From contig NZ_CP035934.2 in NCBI RefSeq assembly GCF_003024525.3, positions 2,418,001 to 2,482,000 on the forward strand: a stretch of DNA of 64,000 nucleotides, read 5' to 3'. Each line of letters starts with the position of its first letter. The stretch's first letter is position 1. The stretch comes from Acinetobacter cumulans. Its GTDB lineage: Bacteria; Pseudomonadota; Gammaproteobacteria; Pseudomonadales; Moraxellaceae. This document shows positions 29,451 to 39,901 of the stretch, piece by piece. Made by a program: the position numbers and the translations under genes. The notes below the pieces were generated by a model that worked only from the letters and a program-made list of their open reading frames with translations, was not told the origin of the DNA and did not search any database.

Positions 29451-29517
29451 GCCTTACACCGTTCATGTCATTCCACTGACACGCTGATTTTCAATTTTAA
29501 AAAAAATAAATTTAAGA

Positions 29518-30762
29518 TTAAGCCGATTTACGTGAATTCACACGACCTTTAATCACCGCAGTTAAATTACCTTTTAAATATTTAAAAAAGACTTTTAACG
29601 GTGAGAGTTTTGGATTTGGCTGCTTGCCTTCTCCAATGGCTTTAAATTGCGCGGCATACCAAATAATTTCCATAATAGCCATTTTGTCGACCATTGGAAT
29701 ACCTGTTTTAATTTTGTCTACGCCATAACGCACATCTTGCCCAGCAATCAGTCGATCTGCCAATGCCGTTTCTACTGCAAATGGACGCGCAATACCTACA
29801 AACTCACATGCACCACTGTCCAGCGCCGCATTCATGCCTTCAACGGTACGGAAACCGCCTGTTACCATTAAATGGCATTTCACTTCTTTACGGATTTTAT
29901 CGGCAAAGTCTAGGAAATAAGCTTCACGGGCAATCGTCGATGCTTTACGTTTATCCTCTTTCGCACCCGCCATCGCAGGCGCTTCATAAGTACCACCCGA
30001 TACTTCAATCAAATCAATGCCCGCAGCATCAATCGCTTTAAACACGGTAATCACGTCTTCTTCAGTAATACCGCCACGCTGGAAATCTGCTGAGTTCAGC
30101 TTGACTACAATAATAAACTGATCCGATGTTGCTGCACGAACGGCTTTATAAATTTCCAATAAAAAACGCATGCGGTTTTCTACTGAGCCACCCCATTGAT
30201 CATTACGCTGATTGGTTAAAGGCGATAAAAACTGGCTAATCAGATAACCATGCGCACCATGCAACTGTACACCTTCAAAACCCGCTTTTTCACATACTGC
30301 CGCCGCTGTAGCAAAGCGCTGGATGATATCTAAAATTTCATCTTCACGTAGAGCACGTGGCGTACCAAAAGTTGTGGCTAACATGGGGCTAAATGGCACT
30401 GCCGAAGGTGCCACAGTTTCTTTATTTAAACCCTTAGGGCATTGGCGACCAGGATGTGATAGCTGTACCAATTGCACCATGCCATGCTTTTTGCCGACTT
30501 CAGCCCATTGGGTTAATAAAGCCAAATCACGTTCAGACTCAACCCCGACTACGCCTGGCTCATTTTTAGCACGTAAATCGACCATGACGTTACCGGTAAT
30601 CGCACAACCTAATCCGCCTTTGGCCCAAGCTTCATACAAACCAAAATGCAAATGATTCGGCTGTCCTTGAGTATTTGCCAATGCTTCACTCATCGCCCCC
30701 TTAATAATGCGGTTCTTGAATTGCGTGCCACGGATCTGAATCGATTCTGCAAGATGGCTCAT
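29518..30762 (-). CDS. Old Yellow Enzyme-family NAD(P)H:flavin oxidoreductase
   Basis: 414 residues from ATG 30762, which has ggaa six bases upstream; an ATG four codons earlier (30774) is possible. It has a single FMN barrel: TQFKNRIIKGAMSE, QLSHPGRQCP, GVQLHGAHGYLISQFLSP and LTNQRNDQWGGSVENRMRF. The H-G-A-H pair and the GGSxENR loop are family hallmarks. It lacks the FeS cluster and NAD domain present in FadH at 8959. Such enzymes reduce activated C=C bonds or nitro groups; the physiological substrate is unknown. It lies about 100 bases downstream of yejF in the same direction. Confidence 0.9.
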   Translation of the reverse strand: MSHLAESIQIRGTQFKNRIIKGAMSEALANTQGQPNHLHFGLYEAWAKGGLGCAITGNVMVDLRAKNEPGVVGVESERDLALLTQWAEVGKKHGMVQLVQLSHPGRQCPKGLNKETVAPSAVPFSPMLATTFGTPRALREDEILDIIQRFATAAAVCEKAGFEGVQLHGAHGYLISQFLSPLTNQRNDQWGGSVENRMRFLLEIYKAVRAATSDQFIIVVKLNSADFQRGGITEEDVITVFKAIDAAGIDLIEVSGGTYEAPAMAGAKEDKRKASTIAREAYFLDFADKIRKEVKCHLMVTGGFRTVEGMNAALDSGACEFVGIARPFAVETALADRLIAGQDVRYGVDKIKTGIPMVDKMAIMEIIWYAAQFKAIGEGKQPNPKLSPLKVFFKYLKGNLTAVIKGRVNSRKSA

Positions 30763-30865
30763 TTGAAATTCCATTATTCTTTAAATAGTGCTTTTACTCT
30801 AAACGTATTCTACTCAGCGTCAATAGCAGATAGACAATTTATATTGTCAAATTAGCTTAATTCAA

Positions 30866-32458
30866 TTAATACTGACTGGCTTCTATCAATTTACGGGTGT
30901 AATCCGTCTGTGGCTGTGCAAAGAGCTGTGCTGTTTCTTGAAACTCCATCACTTTGGCATGATGCAGTACCAGTACTTTTTGGCACAGTGCTTTCACCAC
31001 TTGCAAGTCATGGCTAATAAACAAATAGCTCATTTGATATTCCTGTTGCAAACGACGGAGTAATCGCACAATCGCACGCTGTGTAGTACGGTCAAGCGCA
31101 GAAGTCGGCTCATCCAAAATTAACACTTTCGGCTGCAACACCAACGCCCGTGCCAAGGCAATCCGTTGTCGTTGCCCGCCAGATAGCTCATGCGGATAAC
31201 GCAATTTAAACGACACGGGTAGCTCTACTTTTTGCAAAGCTTCATCTATACGCTGCTGTATTTCTACTTTGGACATCCGCTTGAGCGACAAACCTTCACC
31301 AATGGTTTGCTCGACATTTAAACGTGGATTTAAACTGCTGAACGGATCTTGAAATACAATTTGAAAATCACTACGCAACGGACGCAGTTGCTTTTCCGAC
31401 AGCCGATTCAGATCTTGGCCTTGTAGCAGTATTTGCCCATCTGCATCTATTAAACGTGCAACTGCCAAAGCCAGCGAGCTTTTACCCGAACCACTTTCCC
31501 CCACAATGCCAATCGACTGCCCCTGTTGTAGCGCCATGCTTAATGGTTCTACCGCAACAAAATAATCTTTTACCCGATTGAGCAGACCTTGCTTGATGGG
31601 AAATTTCACCCCAACATCAGACAACTCCAGCACCGCAGGCTGTGGATCTAGCCTTAAGGCCTCACCAAAATCATGATTCAGCAAATCTTTGGTGTAATTC
31701 TGCGCAGGTGCATTAAAAATCTGCTCAACCGCACCTTGTTCCACAACTTGGCCTTGATACATCACGATCACTTGATCCGCATATTGACGCACCAAATTTA
31801 AATCATGGCTGATTAAAATCATCGCCATTTTACGACTTTGCTGCAGTGATTTGAGTAGCTTTAATATTTGCGCCTGCAGTGTCACATCCAAAGCAGTCGT
31901 CGGTTCATCGGCAATTAAAATATCCGGATCGAGCGCCAATGCCATGGCAATCATAACGCGTTGACGCTGACCACCAGATAACTCGTGTGGATAGCGCTTT
32001 AGTTTTTCTTCAGGTTCTGGTATGCCTACATCATGTAGCAGTTCAATCACCCGCTCACGGGTTTTGGCTTTCGACCAACCACGTAGCAATAGACTTTCAC
32101 CAATAATTTTTTCTACTCGGTGCAGCGGATTCAGGGCAGTCATTGGCTCTTGAAAAATCATCGCGATTTTATCACCACGTATACACCGCAACTGAGGCTG
32201 AGGCATAGTCAGCAGATTTTGACCATTCAGTAGCGCCTGCCCACTCAGCTGTAAATTTTTCGGTAATAAACCCAATACAGCCAAACTGCTAATGGATTTT
32301 CCAGACCCACTTTCGCCCACTATGGCCAGTGTTTCGCCCGCTGCCAGCTCAAAACTTAGCTTTTGCACCAAAGGCTGTGCTTCGTTATGAATGCTCAGCT
32401 GTTGAACTGAAAGTATGCTGTTCTGTTGTGTTTTATTGACGTCTTGGATCGAATGCAT
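30866..32458 (-). CDS. yejF: Peptide/muropeptide ABC transporter ATPase, double domain
   Basis: 530 residues with two complete ABC ATPase domains. The Walker A motifs are GESGSGKSIS and GESGSGKSSL, both signature motifs are LSGGQRQR, and the Walker B motifs are ILIADEPTTALD and LILDEPTSALD. This is the YejF/oligopeptide type. ATG 32458 has ggagg nine bases upstream and overlaps yejE by 26 bases; the earlier TTG that extends the frame is not needed. It powers the permease pair encoded just upstream. Confidence 0.93.
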   Translation of the reverse strand: MHSIQDVNKTQQNSILSVQQLSIHNEAQPLVQKLSFELAAGETLAIVGESGSGKSISSLAVLGLLPKNLQLSGQALLNGQNLLTMPQPQLRCIRGDKIAMIFQEPMTALNPLHRVEKIIGESLLLRGWSKAKTRERVIELLHDVGIPEPEEKLKRYPHELSGGQRQRVMIAMALALDPDILIADEPTTALDVTLQAQILKLLKSLQQSRKMAMILISHDLNLVRQYADQVIVMYQGQVVEQGAVEQIFNAPAQNYTKDLLNHDFGEALRLDPQPAVLELSDVGVKFPIKQGLLNRVKDYFVAVEPLSMALQQGQSIGIVGESGSGKSSLALAVARLIDADGQILLQGQDLNRLSEKQLRPLRSDFQIVFQDPFSSLNPRLNVEQTIGEGLSLKRMSKVEIQQRIDEALQKVELPVSFKLRYPHELSGGQRQRIALARALVLQPKVLILDEPTSALDRTTQRAIVRLLRRLQQEYQMSYLFISHDLQVVKALCQKVLVLHHAKVMEFQETAQLFAQPQTDYTRKLIEASQY

Positions 32459-33446
32459 CTCGCGCCGCCTCCCCAATATAAATCAATAATGACAATACAA
32501 TCGCCAAGGTGAAAAAGCCTGAAAGAGCCAGCCACGGCGCATTTAAATTATTTTTGCCTTGTAACAGTAGCTCACCTAAAGAAGCTGCATCGGGTGGCAA
32601 ACCATAACCCAAAAAATCTAAGGCAGTTAAAGCGGTAATATTTGCCGTGAGCATAAACGGCAGCTGCGACAAGCTCGAACTCATGGCATTAGGTAAAATA
32701 TGCCGAAAAATAATGGTTCGGTCCGACACCCCCAAACTGCGCGCAGCCCGTACATAATCAAAATTACGCGCGCGTAAAAATTCAGCCCGTACCAATCCGA
32801 CCAATGCCGTCCAGCCAAATAGCAGCATAATGACAAACAACCAGTACACGCTTGGGGTAAACATGCTGACCAAAATCATCACCATGAACAGCATTGGCAA
32901 ACCACCCCACACTTCTAATATCCGCTGTCCAATCAAATCAATCCAGCCACCGTAATAGCCCTGCACCGCACCAACAATAATGCCCAGCACTGCAGAAGCC
33001 AACGTTAAAGCAAAACCGAACAGCAGTGACACTCGCAGGCCGTATAAAATACGCGCCAGCACATCACGGCCTTGGTCATCTGTACCAAGCCAATTTTGTG
33101 ACGTCGGTGCTGACGGCACAGGTACAGCCAGTTCTAAGTTGGGTGTTTGATAAGAAAAATGATTGATGGGCCACACAGCCCAGCCTTTTTCTTCAATCAG
33201 CTGCTGCACTGCTGGGTCTTTATAATCTGCTTCGGTTTCAAATACACCGCCAAATTCAGTTTCTGGATAGCTTTTAAAAGCTGGCAAATACAAACTGCTG
33301 CCGTATTTCACCAGCAGTGGCTTATCATTGGCAATCAGCTCTGCACCCAATGACAGCACAAAAATAATCGCAAAAAGAATAAAACAGCCAAAACCTAATT
33401 TATTTGCTTTAAATCGCTTTAAACGTGCCTGCATAATCGGAGACAT
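32433..33446 (-). CDS. yejE: Peptide/muropeptide ABC transporter permease
   Basis: A 337-residue inner-membrane permease of the DppC/YejE group. The N-terminal span (GFGCFILFAIIFVLSLGAEL) precedes a long periplasmic loop and the binding-protein-dependent transport domain. The coupling-helix motif for the ATPase is RAARSLGVSDRTIIFRHILP. The ATG overlaps the yejB stop by one base (TAATG), showing tight translational coupling. Confidence 0.93.
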   Translation of the reverse strand: MSPIMQARLKRFKANKLGFGCFILFAIIFVLSLGAELIANDKPLLVKYGSSLYLPAFKSYPETEFGGVFETEADYKDPAVQQLIEEKGWAVWPINHFSYQTPNLELAVPVPSAPTSQNWLGTDDQGRDVLARILYGLRVSLLFGFALTLASAVLGIIVGAVQGYYGGWIDLIGQRILEVWGGLPMLFMVMILVSMFTPSVYWLFVIMLLFGWTALVGLVRAEFLRARNFDYVRAARSLGVSDRTIIFRHILPNAMSSSLSQLPFMLTANITALTALDFLGYGLPPDAASLGELLLQGKNNLNAPWLALSGFFTLAIVLSLLIYIGEAARDAFDPRRQ

Positions 33447-34513
33447 TATTTTGCCCCCCGTGATTCAAAGTTAATCCGCGGATCAATCACCTGATACAGC
33501 ACATCACTAATCAAACGCAGGATTAAGCCCAACAAGGTGAAAATAAATAAGGTACCAAAAATCACTGGATAATCTCGTTGCACAATGGCTTCAAAGCCAA
33601 GCAAGCCGAGTCCATCTAAATTGAAAATAATTTCAATAAATAAATTACCCACAAAGAAGATGCCAATGAGTGCTTCTGGTAAGCCCGCAATCACAATTAA
33701 CATGGCATTACGGAACACATGCCCATACAGCACACGAGACTCAGTTAAGCCTTTAGAGCGCGCTGCCAGCACATATTGTTTATTCAGCTCTTCCATAAAT
33801 GAATATTTGGTCAAATAGGTCAGCCCTGCAAAACCGCCAATCACCATCGCCAGCAAAGGCAAGGTCATGTGCCAGAAATAGTCTGCAATTTTTCCAAACA
33901 GACTCAATTCAGCAAAGTTTTCCGAAACCAAGCCCTGTAATGGGAACCATTGAAAATAAGAGCCACCTGCAAAAAACACAATCAGCAGAATTGCGAAAGC
34001 AAAAGCAGGAATTGCATAGCCCACAGCTAACAAAAGCGATGTTGCTTTATCAAAAACTAAGCCATGCTGACGCGCTTTTTTAATACCTAATGGAATAGAC
34101 ACCAAATAAATCAACAACGTGCTCCACAGCCCCAAAGATAAAGACACTGGAAGCTTTTCCCACAACAATTGGGTCACAGGCTTATCTTTAAAAAAGCTGG
34201 TGCCAAAATCTAAAGTGGCATAACCTTTGAGCATATTCCAAAAACGAATATGTGCAGGCTGATCGAAACCATATTGCGCTTCGATCTTTTGCACCATCTC
34301 TTCACTTAAGCCTTTAGCACCTTGGTATTTGCTGGTGTCTTGTGCAGTTTCTCCACCACCGCCCGTGCCCATCCCCTGAAAAGACTCAGCCTGTTGAATC
34401 GCTTGTTCTACTGGTCCACCGGGTGCAATCTGAATCACCACAAAGTTAATCAGTAAAATCGCCAACAGCGTTGGGATAATCAGCAACAGCCGTTTTAAAA
34501 TATAAGTGCCCAT
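33446..34513 (-). CDS. yejB: Peptide/muropeptide ABC transporter permease
   Basis: A 355-residue permease of the DppB/YejB group. The start MGTYILKRLLLIIPTLLAIL (first span) is typical, followed by the YejB-type insert (residues about 40-80, Gly- and Gln-rich). The coupling motif LAARSKGLTESRVLYGHVFR comes late in the protein. It forms the membrane channel with YejE. Confidence 0.93.
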   Translation of the reverse strand: MGTYILKRLLLIIPTLLAILLINFVVIQIAPGGPVEQAIQQAESFQGMGTGGGGETAQDTSKYQGAKGLSEEMVQKIEAQYGFDQPAHIRFWNMLKGYATLDFGTSFFKDKPVTQLLWEKLPVSLSLGLWSTLLIYLVSIPLGIKKARQHGLVFDKATSLLLAVGYAIPAFAFAILLIVFFAGGSYFQWFPLQGLVSENFAELSLFGKIADYFWHMTLPLLAMVIGGFAGLTYLTKYSFMEELNKQYVLAARSKGLTESRVLYGHVFRNAMLIVIAGLPEALIGIFFVGNLFIEIIFNLDGLGLLGFEAIVQRDYPVIFGTLFIFTLLGLILRLISDVLYQVIDPRINFESRGAK

Positions 34514-34537
34514 GATGTTATTCCTTTTACTTTGGGC

Positions 34538-36382
34538 TTATTGCTTACGCAAATAGCTAGCAACCTTTTGCGCTTGCACTGCGTCACTCCACCAGTAATC
34601 TATACCTGTCGATAACTTTGGCTTGACTGTAGGCTGCTGATACATATTCCAATACGCGAGCCAGTTTTCTCCTTTGCCATAAGTTGGAATTTGATAATAA
34701 CCTGCTCGTAGCAAACGATCTAAAACCCGCGTACGCGTCACCAAGGCTGACCGATCTGGCGCTCGAATCACCTGTTCGACCATAGCATCAATGACTGGAT
34801 TTTTAATCCCGGCATAATTGTAGTTCCCAGGCTGATCCGCCGATGCACTTCCCCAGAACTGCGCCTGTTCATTGCCTGGGCTTAAAGATTGAGGCATTAC
34901 CGTCGTAGTCATATCAAAATCTTTGCTACGCATACGTTCGATATATTGAGGTACATCTACTTGACGGATATTCACCTGTATACCCAAACGCTTCATATTG
35001 CGTACAAATGGCATCAGCGTACGCTGCAAGCCATCTTGATGAATTAAAAACTCAATCTGAATGGTCTGGCCTTTTTTATCCAGCAGATAGCCATTTTTAT
35101 ATTTATAGCCTGCATTGAGTAACAACTGACGCGCAATCAATAAATTATTGCGGTTAAAGCCACTGGCATCCGAAACTGGATACTTCCAATTTTTTAATAC
35201 GCCAGCACGTTGAATCGGATCAAGTTTTGCCAGCAAGGGTTTGAGCACCGCCATTTCAGCTGCTGACGGCACACCTTTGGCTTCTAATTCACTATTGCTA
35301 AAATAACTTTGCAGACGTGTATATTGTCCATAAAACAGCGCCTTATTTTGCCATTCAAAATCATAGGCATACGTTAAAGCCTGCCGCAGGCGAATATCCT
35401 GAAAAGGGCTACGGCGGGTATTAAATACAAAACTTTGTGTCGCAATCGGGTTATTGTGCTTAAAGCGGTATTTCACCACCATGCCATCTTTAACTGCTGG
35501 AAAATTATAAGCCGTCACCCATTTTCGTGCGGTGAACTCTTCATGCAAGGTGTATTGACCCGACTTAAACCCTTCAAAGGCAATGTCTAAATTACGGTAA
35601 TACACATACTTTAAACGATCAAAATTATAACGGCCTTTGTTGACTGGCAAATCTTTAGCCCAATAGTTTGGATTGCGCTTATAGCTCAAGCTACGTCCTG
35701 CATCAATTTTATCCAACACATAAGGCCCTGAGCCTAAAATCGGCTGCATGCTGATGCGGGTAAAATCTTTTTTGGCCCAGTCTTTTTTGGAGTAAATCGG
35801 CAACTGCGACAAAATCAGTGGCATTTCTGCATTGTTGTCCGACTTAAAACTCATTTTGACTTGATGCTTAGACAACACTTCTGTTTTTGCTAAATCTGCC
35901 AAGTACATTTGTAAACCTGGATTTGACTTGGTTTGATAAGCATCAAAACTGAATTTAACGTCCTCAGCAGTAACGGTCGAACCGTCACTAAACCTAGCCT
36001 TAGGATTCAGATTAAAAATGACATACGAAGTCTTTTTTGGGTCAAAGGTTGCACTAGTGGCAAGCAAGGGATACATCACCCCTGGCTCATCTAAAGAGCT
36101 GCTCATGAGTGAATCAAATAGATAATTCACGCCATCTGCAGAGCTCCCTTTACCATTCATGCTATTAAGATTATCAAATGTGCCATTGCTGGCTGTACTT
36201 AAATAACCGCCTTTAGGCGCTTTAGCATTTGCATACGGCATGGCCGCTAAGTTGGCATATAAAGGCTGACTATGAATTGCAATATAGGGCGTGGTCTGCG
36301 TTGCAGCCCATGCCCCTTGTATTGCCATGACACATCCAAGTGCCATTACATAAGGATGCCCCTTGGCAAATAAATTATTCAC
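34538..36382 (-). CDS. yejA: Peptide/muropeptide-binding periplasmic protein
   Basis: A 614-residue family 5 extracellular solute-binding protein. The start is GTG 36382 with agga eight bases upstream. The signal peptide is MNNLFAKGHPYVMALGCVMAIQGAWA (first part). YejA-type stretches follow: PYANAKAPKGGYLS, ARFSDGSTVTAEDVKFSFDA and SYKRNPNYWAKDLPVNKGRYNFD. In E. coli YejABEF imports microcin C and certain peptides; in Agrobacterium a Yej transporter imports muropeptides. Here the gene follows the mltD-type transglycosylase stop by 23 bases, which favours cell-wall peptides. Confidence 0.92.
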   Translation of the reverse strand: MNNLFAKGHPYVMALGCVMAIQGAWAATQTTPYIAIHSQPLYANLAAMPYANAKAPKGGYLSTASNGTFDNLNSMNGKGSSADGVNYLFDSLMSSSLDEPGVMYPLLATSATFDPKKTSYVIFNLNPKARFSDGSTVTAEDVKFSFDAYQTKSNPGLQMYLADLAKTEVLSKHQVKMSFKSDNNAEMPLILSQLPIYSKKDWAKKDFTRISMQPILGSGPYVLDKIDAGRSLSYKRNPNYWAKDLPVNKGRYNFDRLKYVYYRNLDIAFEGFKSGQYTLHEEFTARKWVTAYNFPAVKDGMVVKYRFKHNNPIATQSFVFNTRRSPFQDIRLRQALTYAYDFEWQNKALFYGQYTRLQSYFSNSELEAKGVPSAAEMAVLKPLLAKLDPIQRAGVLKNWKYPVSDASGFNRNNLLIARQLLLNAGYKYKNGYLLDKKGQTIQIEFLIHQDGLQRTLMPFVRNMKRLGIQVNIRQVDVPQYIERMRSKDFDMTTTVMPQSLSPGNEQAQFWGSASADQPGNYNYAGIKNPVIDAMVEQVIRAPDRSALVTRTRVLDRLLRAGYYQIPTYGKGENWLAYWNMYQQPTVKPKLSTGIDYWWSDAVQAQKVASYLRKQ

Positions 36383-36405
36383 GTTGCTTCCTGCACGGTA
36401 TTGGC

Positions 36406-39400
36406 TTAGTTAGGTACTTTAATCACATCACCAATGCGTAATGATGCGCTCGGTTGCATATTATTCATATCAGCCAAAGCAGCAGTATCCAAACCATAGC
36501 GATTCGCCAAGCCAATCAAGGTATCACCGCGTTTAATACGGTATTCCGTGACTAACTTTGGTACATTAATTTTTTGTCCGACACGTAAACCTGCACGCGC
36601 ATTTAGGTTATTCAACGCAGCCAAGTCTGCAACACTCACACCCGTACGATTTGCAATCGCATTCAGTGATTCGCCTGACTTCACTGTATAGCTTTCAGTG
36701 CTTCCGCTATACGATGAGCTCGCCTGTGTCGTTACTTTACTCGTTTTGGGTGTATCGACTTCTACTTTAGGCACATCACCATCAATCTTCAAGCGTTGCC
36801 CAACACGTACTGTGCTATTACGTGACAATCCGTTTAAATCCGCTAAATAGCTCAACTGTAGCTGGTACTTTTGCGCAATCGCAGACAATGTTTCACCCGC
36901 TTTCACTACATGCGTATCTTTGGCTTCGCCACTACTTACACGTGTATCCGATTTGCTGTCTTTACGTGGATCTGCTTTCACTACTGCCACTGGCACTTCA
37001 CCAGTGAGTTTTAAACGCTGACCTACTCGCAAAGATGCATTACGGCTAAAGCCATTTAAACTCGCAATATCATCCATGTTGAGTTCAAAGCGATTTGCAA
37101 TCGCGCTGAGCGTATCACCTGATTGCACCGTATATTGCTCTGGTGCTTTATTTAATGCAGGGATTTTAAGCGTCTGACCAATACGTAAAGAGGTTGTTGC
37201 AGCAATATTATTTAAATTGGCAAAATCTGAAACAGTCATCTTGCTTTGGTTGGCTAAGCTATACAGGGTATCGCCACGTTGGACGTTATAACTTTCAGTT
37301 TTAAAGCTTGGTTCAGACTTTGTTTCTGGCTTCGACTCAACTTTATTTGAATTGCTTGAAGCACTTTCAACTTCGTTTAATGGAACATTAATTTTCTGTC
37401 CAACCATTAAACTACTGCCTGCTGTGAGGCCCGAGGTTAGGTCTGCTAATTCCTGATTTGATAAAGCATAGCGGTCAGCAATTAGTTTTAAATATTCACC
37501 ACGCTTCACCGTATAGACTTTGGTTTGTACTTTTTGTACTTTGCTTTCGGTTTCAGCTTTTTTAGCTTCAGCAGCTAATTTTGCTTTTGATGCTGGTGTT
37601 TCTTTCAGTGCCAACTTTTGACCTACAAATAGACCGCTAGTCGTATTTAAACCATTGAAATCTGCCAGCTGTTTTACCGACAAGCCAAATTGGCTTGCAA
37701 CACCTGTCAACGTATCATTGGCTTTCACCACATAATGCTCAGGTTGTACTTTTGCTTTCGGCTCTTCAGCAACAATCGGTTTTGCGTCATATAAATAAAT
37801 ACTTGTACCAACATACAATTTGGCATCAGCATCCATTTGGTTCCACTTCGCGACATCACGCCAGTTCACACCATTTTTCATGGCAATGACCGCTAAGGTA
37901 TCACCCGCCTGCACGGTATATGTACTGCGTTTGCCCTTAGGTGCTACGACAACAATTTCAGAATCAGTTTTAATGACATTTTTGCCTTGGTTGCGTTTTG
38001 CTTCATCCGAGTCAGTGCCAGTTTGCTCTGCAACACTCTTCGGATAAGCGAAGCCTTTGGTCAGCTCTTTGCCTTGTTGATCTGCAATCGATTGGCTGGT
38101 TTGAATCGCTGTCAGCTTAATTTTGCCATCATAGGGATCAACAATTTCTGTTCCTTGTGGCGCCAAAGCTTTTAACTCTTTAACCACCTCAGCTTGCTCT
38201 GCTTGAGTCGCAACAGGTTTTAAAACTTCATCAACCGTTTTATTTTCACCTTCGGCCTTAATGGCCGCCATAATCTGTTCACGCTCTTTGGTGCTTACAG
38301 GAGGCTCAGCAGTCACTTTAACTGTCGTGGCTTTACTTGGGCTAACCGCAACAGGAATACGCGGTGCACTTGGAATATCTGTATTTGCTGCAAAGGCTGC
38401 CAAAGCAGATGAACCTTGTGGCGTTACCGACAACGGTTTGCCCTTAGTTACTGTACTTGCAGTTAGCGCTGGTGGCGTAGTTTTGCTTGCTTGAGTTGAC
38501 GTAATCACCGGTGGTGCTACTTTAGACGGTGTGATGACTGTCGTGTTCATCTCAGGCGGTGTCACTTTAGACGGTGTGATGGTCACGTTGTTCTTTGGCA
38601 GGCTTGAAGCTGCACCACCTGCCCAATAACCTGTCGATGCTGAAGATAACTTTTTCAGTTTTGCATCCACTGACGGGCTAATATCTGCAGGAATTAAAAT
38701 CTTCATTGGACTTGCTGCATCAATTTGATCCCCACGATGACCTGGGTTCAATGCATAGAGTTCCGCACGGCTGAGTCCTGTTACAGAAGAAATTTCATTT
38801 AAATTAGCCGCGCCAACACTCACTTCTCTAAAGTGTGGACGGTTTGCAATCGGCGGAAGACTCACACCATACGCATTTGGATTTTTAATAATTTGTGCAA
38901 CGGCCAAAAAGCGTGGCACATAGTTCATGGTTTCTTGTGGTAATTTTAATGACCAATAATCCGTTGGTAAGCCTGCTGCTTGGTTACGGTTAATCGCCTG
39001 CTGAATACGACCTGGGCCTGCGTTGTAAGCAGCCAAAGCCAATTCCCAAGAACCAAACTGATTATATAAGCTACCTAAAAACTCATAGGCTGCACGTGTT
39101 GATTCCACCACATCACGACGGCCATCATACTGTGTAGTTTGTTTTAAGCCATAAATACGGCCTGTACTTGGAATAAACTGCCATAAGCCCGCAGCTGCTG
39201 CACTCGATGTAGCTGCTGGGTCATACGAGCTTTCAATCACTGGCAATAACGCCAACTCGGTTGGCATACCACGGCGTTCAGCTTCTTTTACAGTGTGGTA
39301 CAAATAACGCGACGCACGCGCACTTAAACGGTCAATATAGGGCTGACGCGATGCGAACCAACCACGCTGCGCTTCAATACGCGAATCCCAATGGTTTAAA

Positions 39401-39696
39401 TCCATTTTGAAACCGACCGTCATTCGCTTCCAAACATCACCATGTTTGAGCACCAATAGGCGATCACCTTCCACTGCACGCATATCCGTTGCAGATAACA
39501 AATCTTCTAAGCCATCCAAGCTATTGGCATCTAAGAAACCTGACGAACCTGCCACTTTTGACTTATGCGCACTTGTCGCTGTGGTCGAGGATGCACAGCC
39601 CACTAAACCCAGGGTTGCTAGTGCCGATCCTAAAACGGTTATTTTGAATAATGCAGGCAAAGTCAACTCGTACCAGTTCTTGCTTGGTTTATACAT
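36406..39696 (-). CDS. mltD: Membrane-bound lytic murein transglycosylase D with eight LysM repeats
   Basis: 1096 residues from ATG 39696, chosen because it gives a lipoprotein signal (ATLGLVGC, lipidated Cys34). The GH23 transglycosylase domain (about 140-300) has the catalytic Glu in LPVIESSYDP, then AAGLWQFIPSTG and AAYNAGPGRI. A degenerate LysM follows. Next is a Pro/Thr/Ser-rich spacer with repeated ITPSKV, and a linker. Then come eight LysM modules, each starting like YTVQAGDTL and ending like VGQKL. E. coli MltD has far fewer. It cleaves glycan strands to anhydro-muropeptides. Being first of the cluster with yejABEF, it probably feeds the importer. Confidence 0.93.
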   Translation of the reverse strand: MYKPSKNWYELTLPALFKITVLGSALATLGLVGCASSTTATSAHKSKVAGSSGFLDANSLDGLEDLLSATDMRAVEGDRLLVLKHGDVWKRMTVGFKMDLNHWDSRIEAQRGWFASRQPYIDRLSARASRYLYHTVKEAERRGMPTELALLPVIESSYDPAATSSAAAAGLWQFIPSTGRIYGLKQTTQYDGRRDVVESTRAAYEFLGSLYNQFGSWELALAAYNAGPGRIQQAINRNQAAGLPTDYWSLKLPQETMNYVPRFLAVAQIIKNPNAYGVSLPPIANRPHFREVSVGAANLNEISSVTGLSRAELYALNPGHRGDQIDAASPMKILIPADISPSVDAKLKKLSSASTGYWAGGAASSLPKNNVTITPSKVTPPEMNTTVITPSKVAPPVITSTQASKTTPPALTASTVTKGKPLSVTPQGSSALAAFAANTDIPSAPRIPVAVSPSKATTVKVTAEPPVSTKEREQIMAAIKAEGENKTVDEVLKPVATQAEQAEVVKELKALAPQGTEIVDPYDGKIKLTAIQTSQSIADQQGKELTKGFAYPKSVAEQTGTDSDEAKRNQGKNVIKTDSEIVVVAPKGKRSTYTVQAGDTLAVIAMKNGVNWRDVAKWNQMDADAKLYVGTSIYLYDAKPIVAEEPKAKVQPEHYVVKANDTLTGVASQFGLSVKQLADFNGLNTTSGLFVGQKLALKETPASKAKLAAEAKKAETESKVQKVQTKVYTVKRGEYLKLIADRYALSNQELADLTSGLTAGSSLMVGQKINVPLNEVESASSNSNKVESKPETKSEPSFKTESYNVQRGDTLYSLANQSKMTVSDFANLNNIAATTSLRIGQTLKIPALNKAPEQYTVQSGDTLSAIANRFELNMDDIASLNGFSRNASLRVGQRLKLTGEVPVAVVKADPRKDSKSDTRVSSGEAKDTHVVKAGETLSAIAQKYQLQLSYLADLNGLSRNSTVRVGQRLKIDGDVPKVEVDTPKTSKVTTQASSSYSGSTESYTVKSGESLNAIANRTGVSVADLAALNNLNARAGLRVGQKINVPKLVTEYRIKRGDTLIGLANRYGLDTAALADMNNMQPSASLRIGDVIKVPN

Positions 39697-39901
39697 AAAA
39701 GAATCCGAACATCTCGTATAAATTTTTTTTTGATATGCCATTGTAGTGAAGCATGGCGCAGACACAAGGCGTTAATTTAACGCTATTTCAGTATAAATGT
39801 TACAAGAAATTAAAAAATAAGCCTGATATAGACCTATCGAATGGATTTGCGTTATACAATATGCCATTCAGTTTTGATGTTTTTATTCGGATTCAGTTTT
39901 T

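Noticed and set aside
36822..39721. Several plus-strand frames of 60-104 codons
   Set aside because: All are antisense shadows of the mltD gene, favoured by its repeats.
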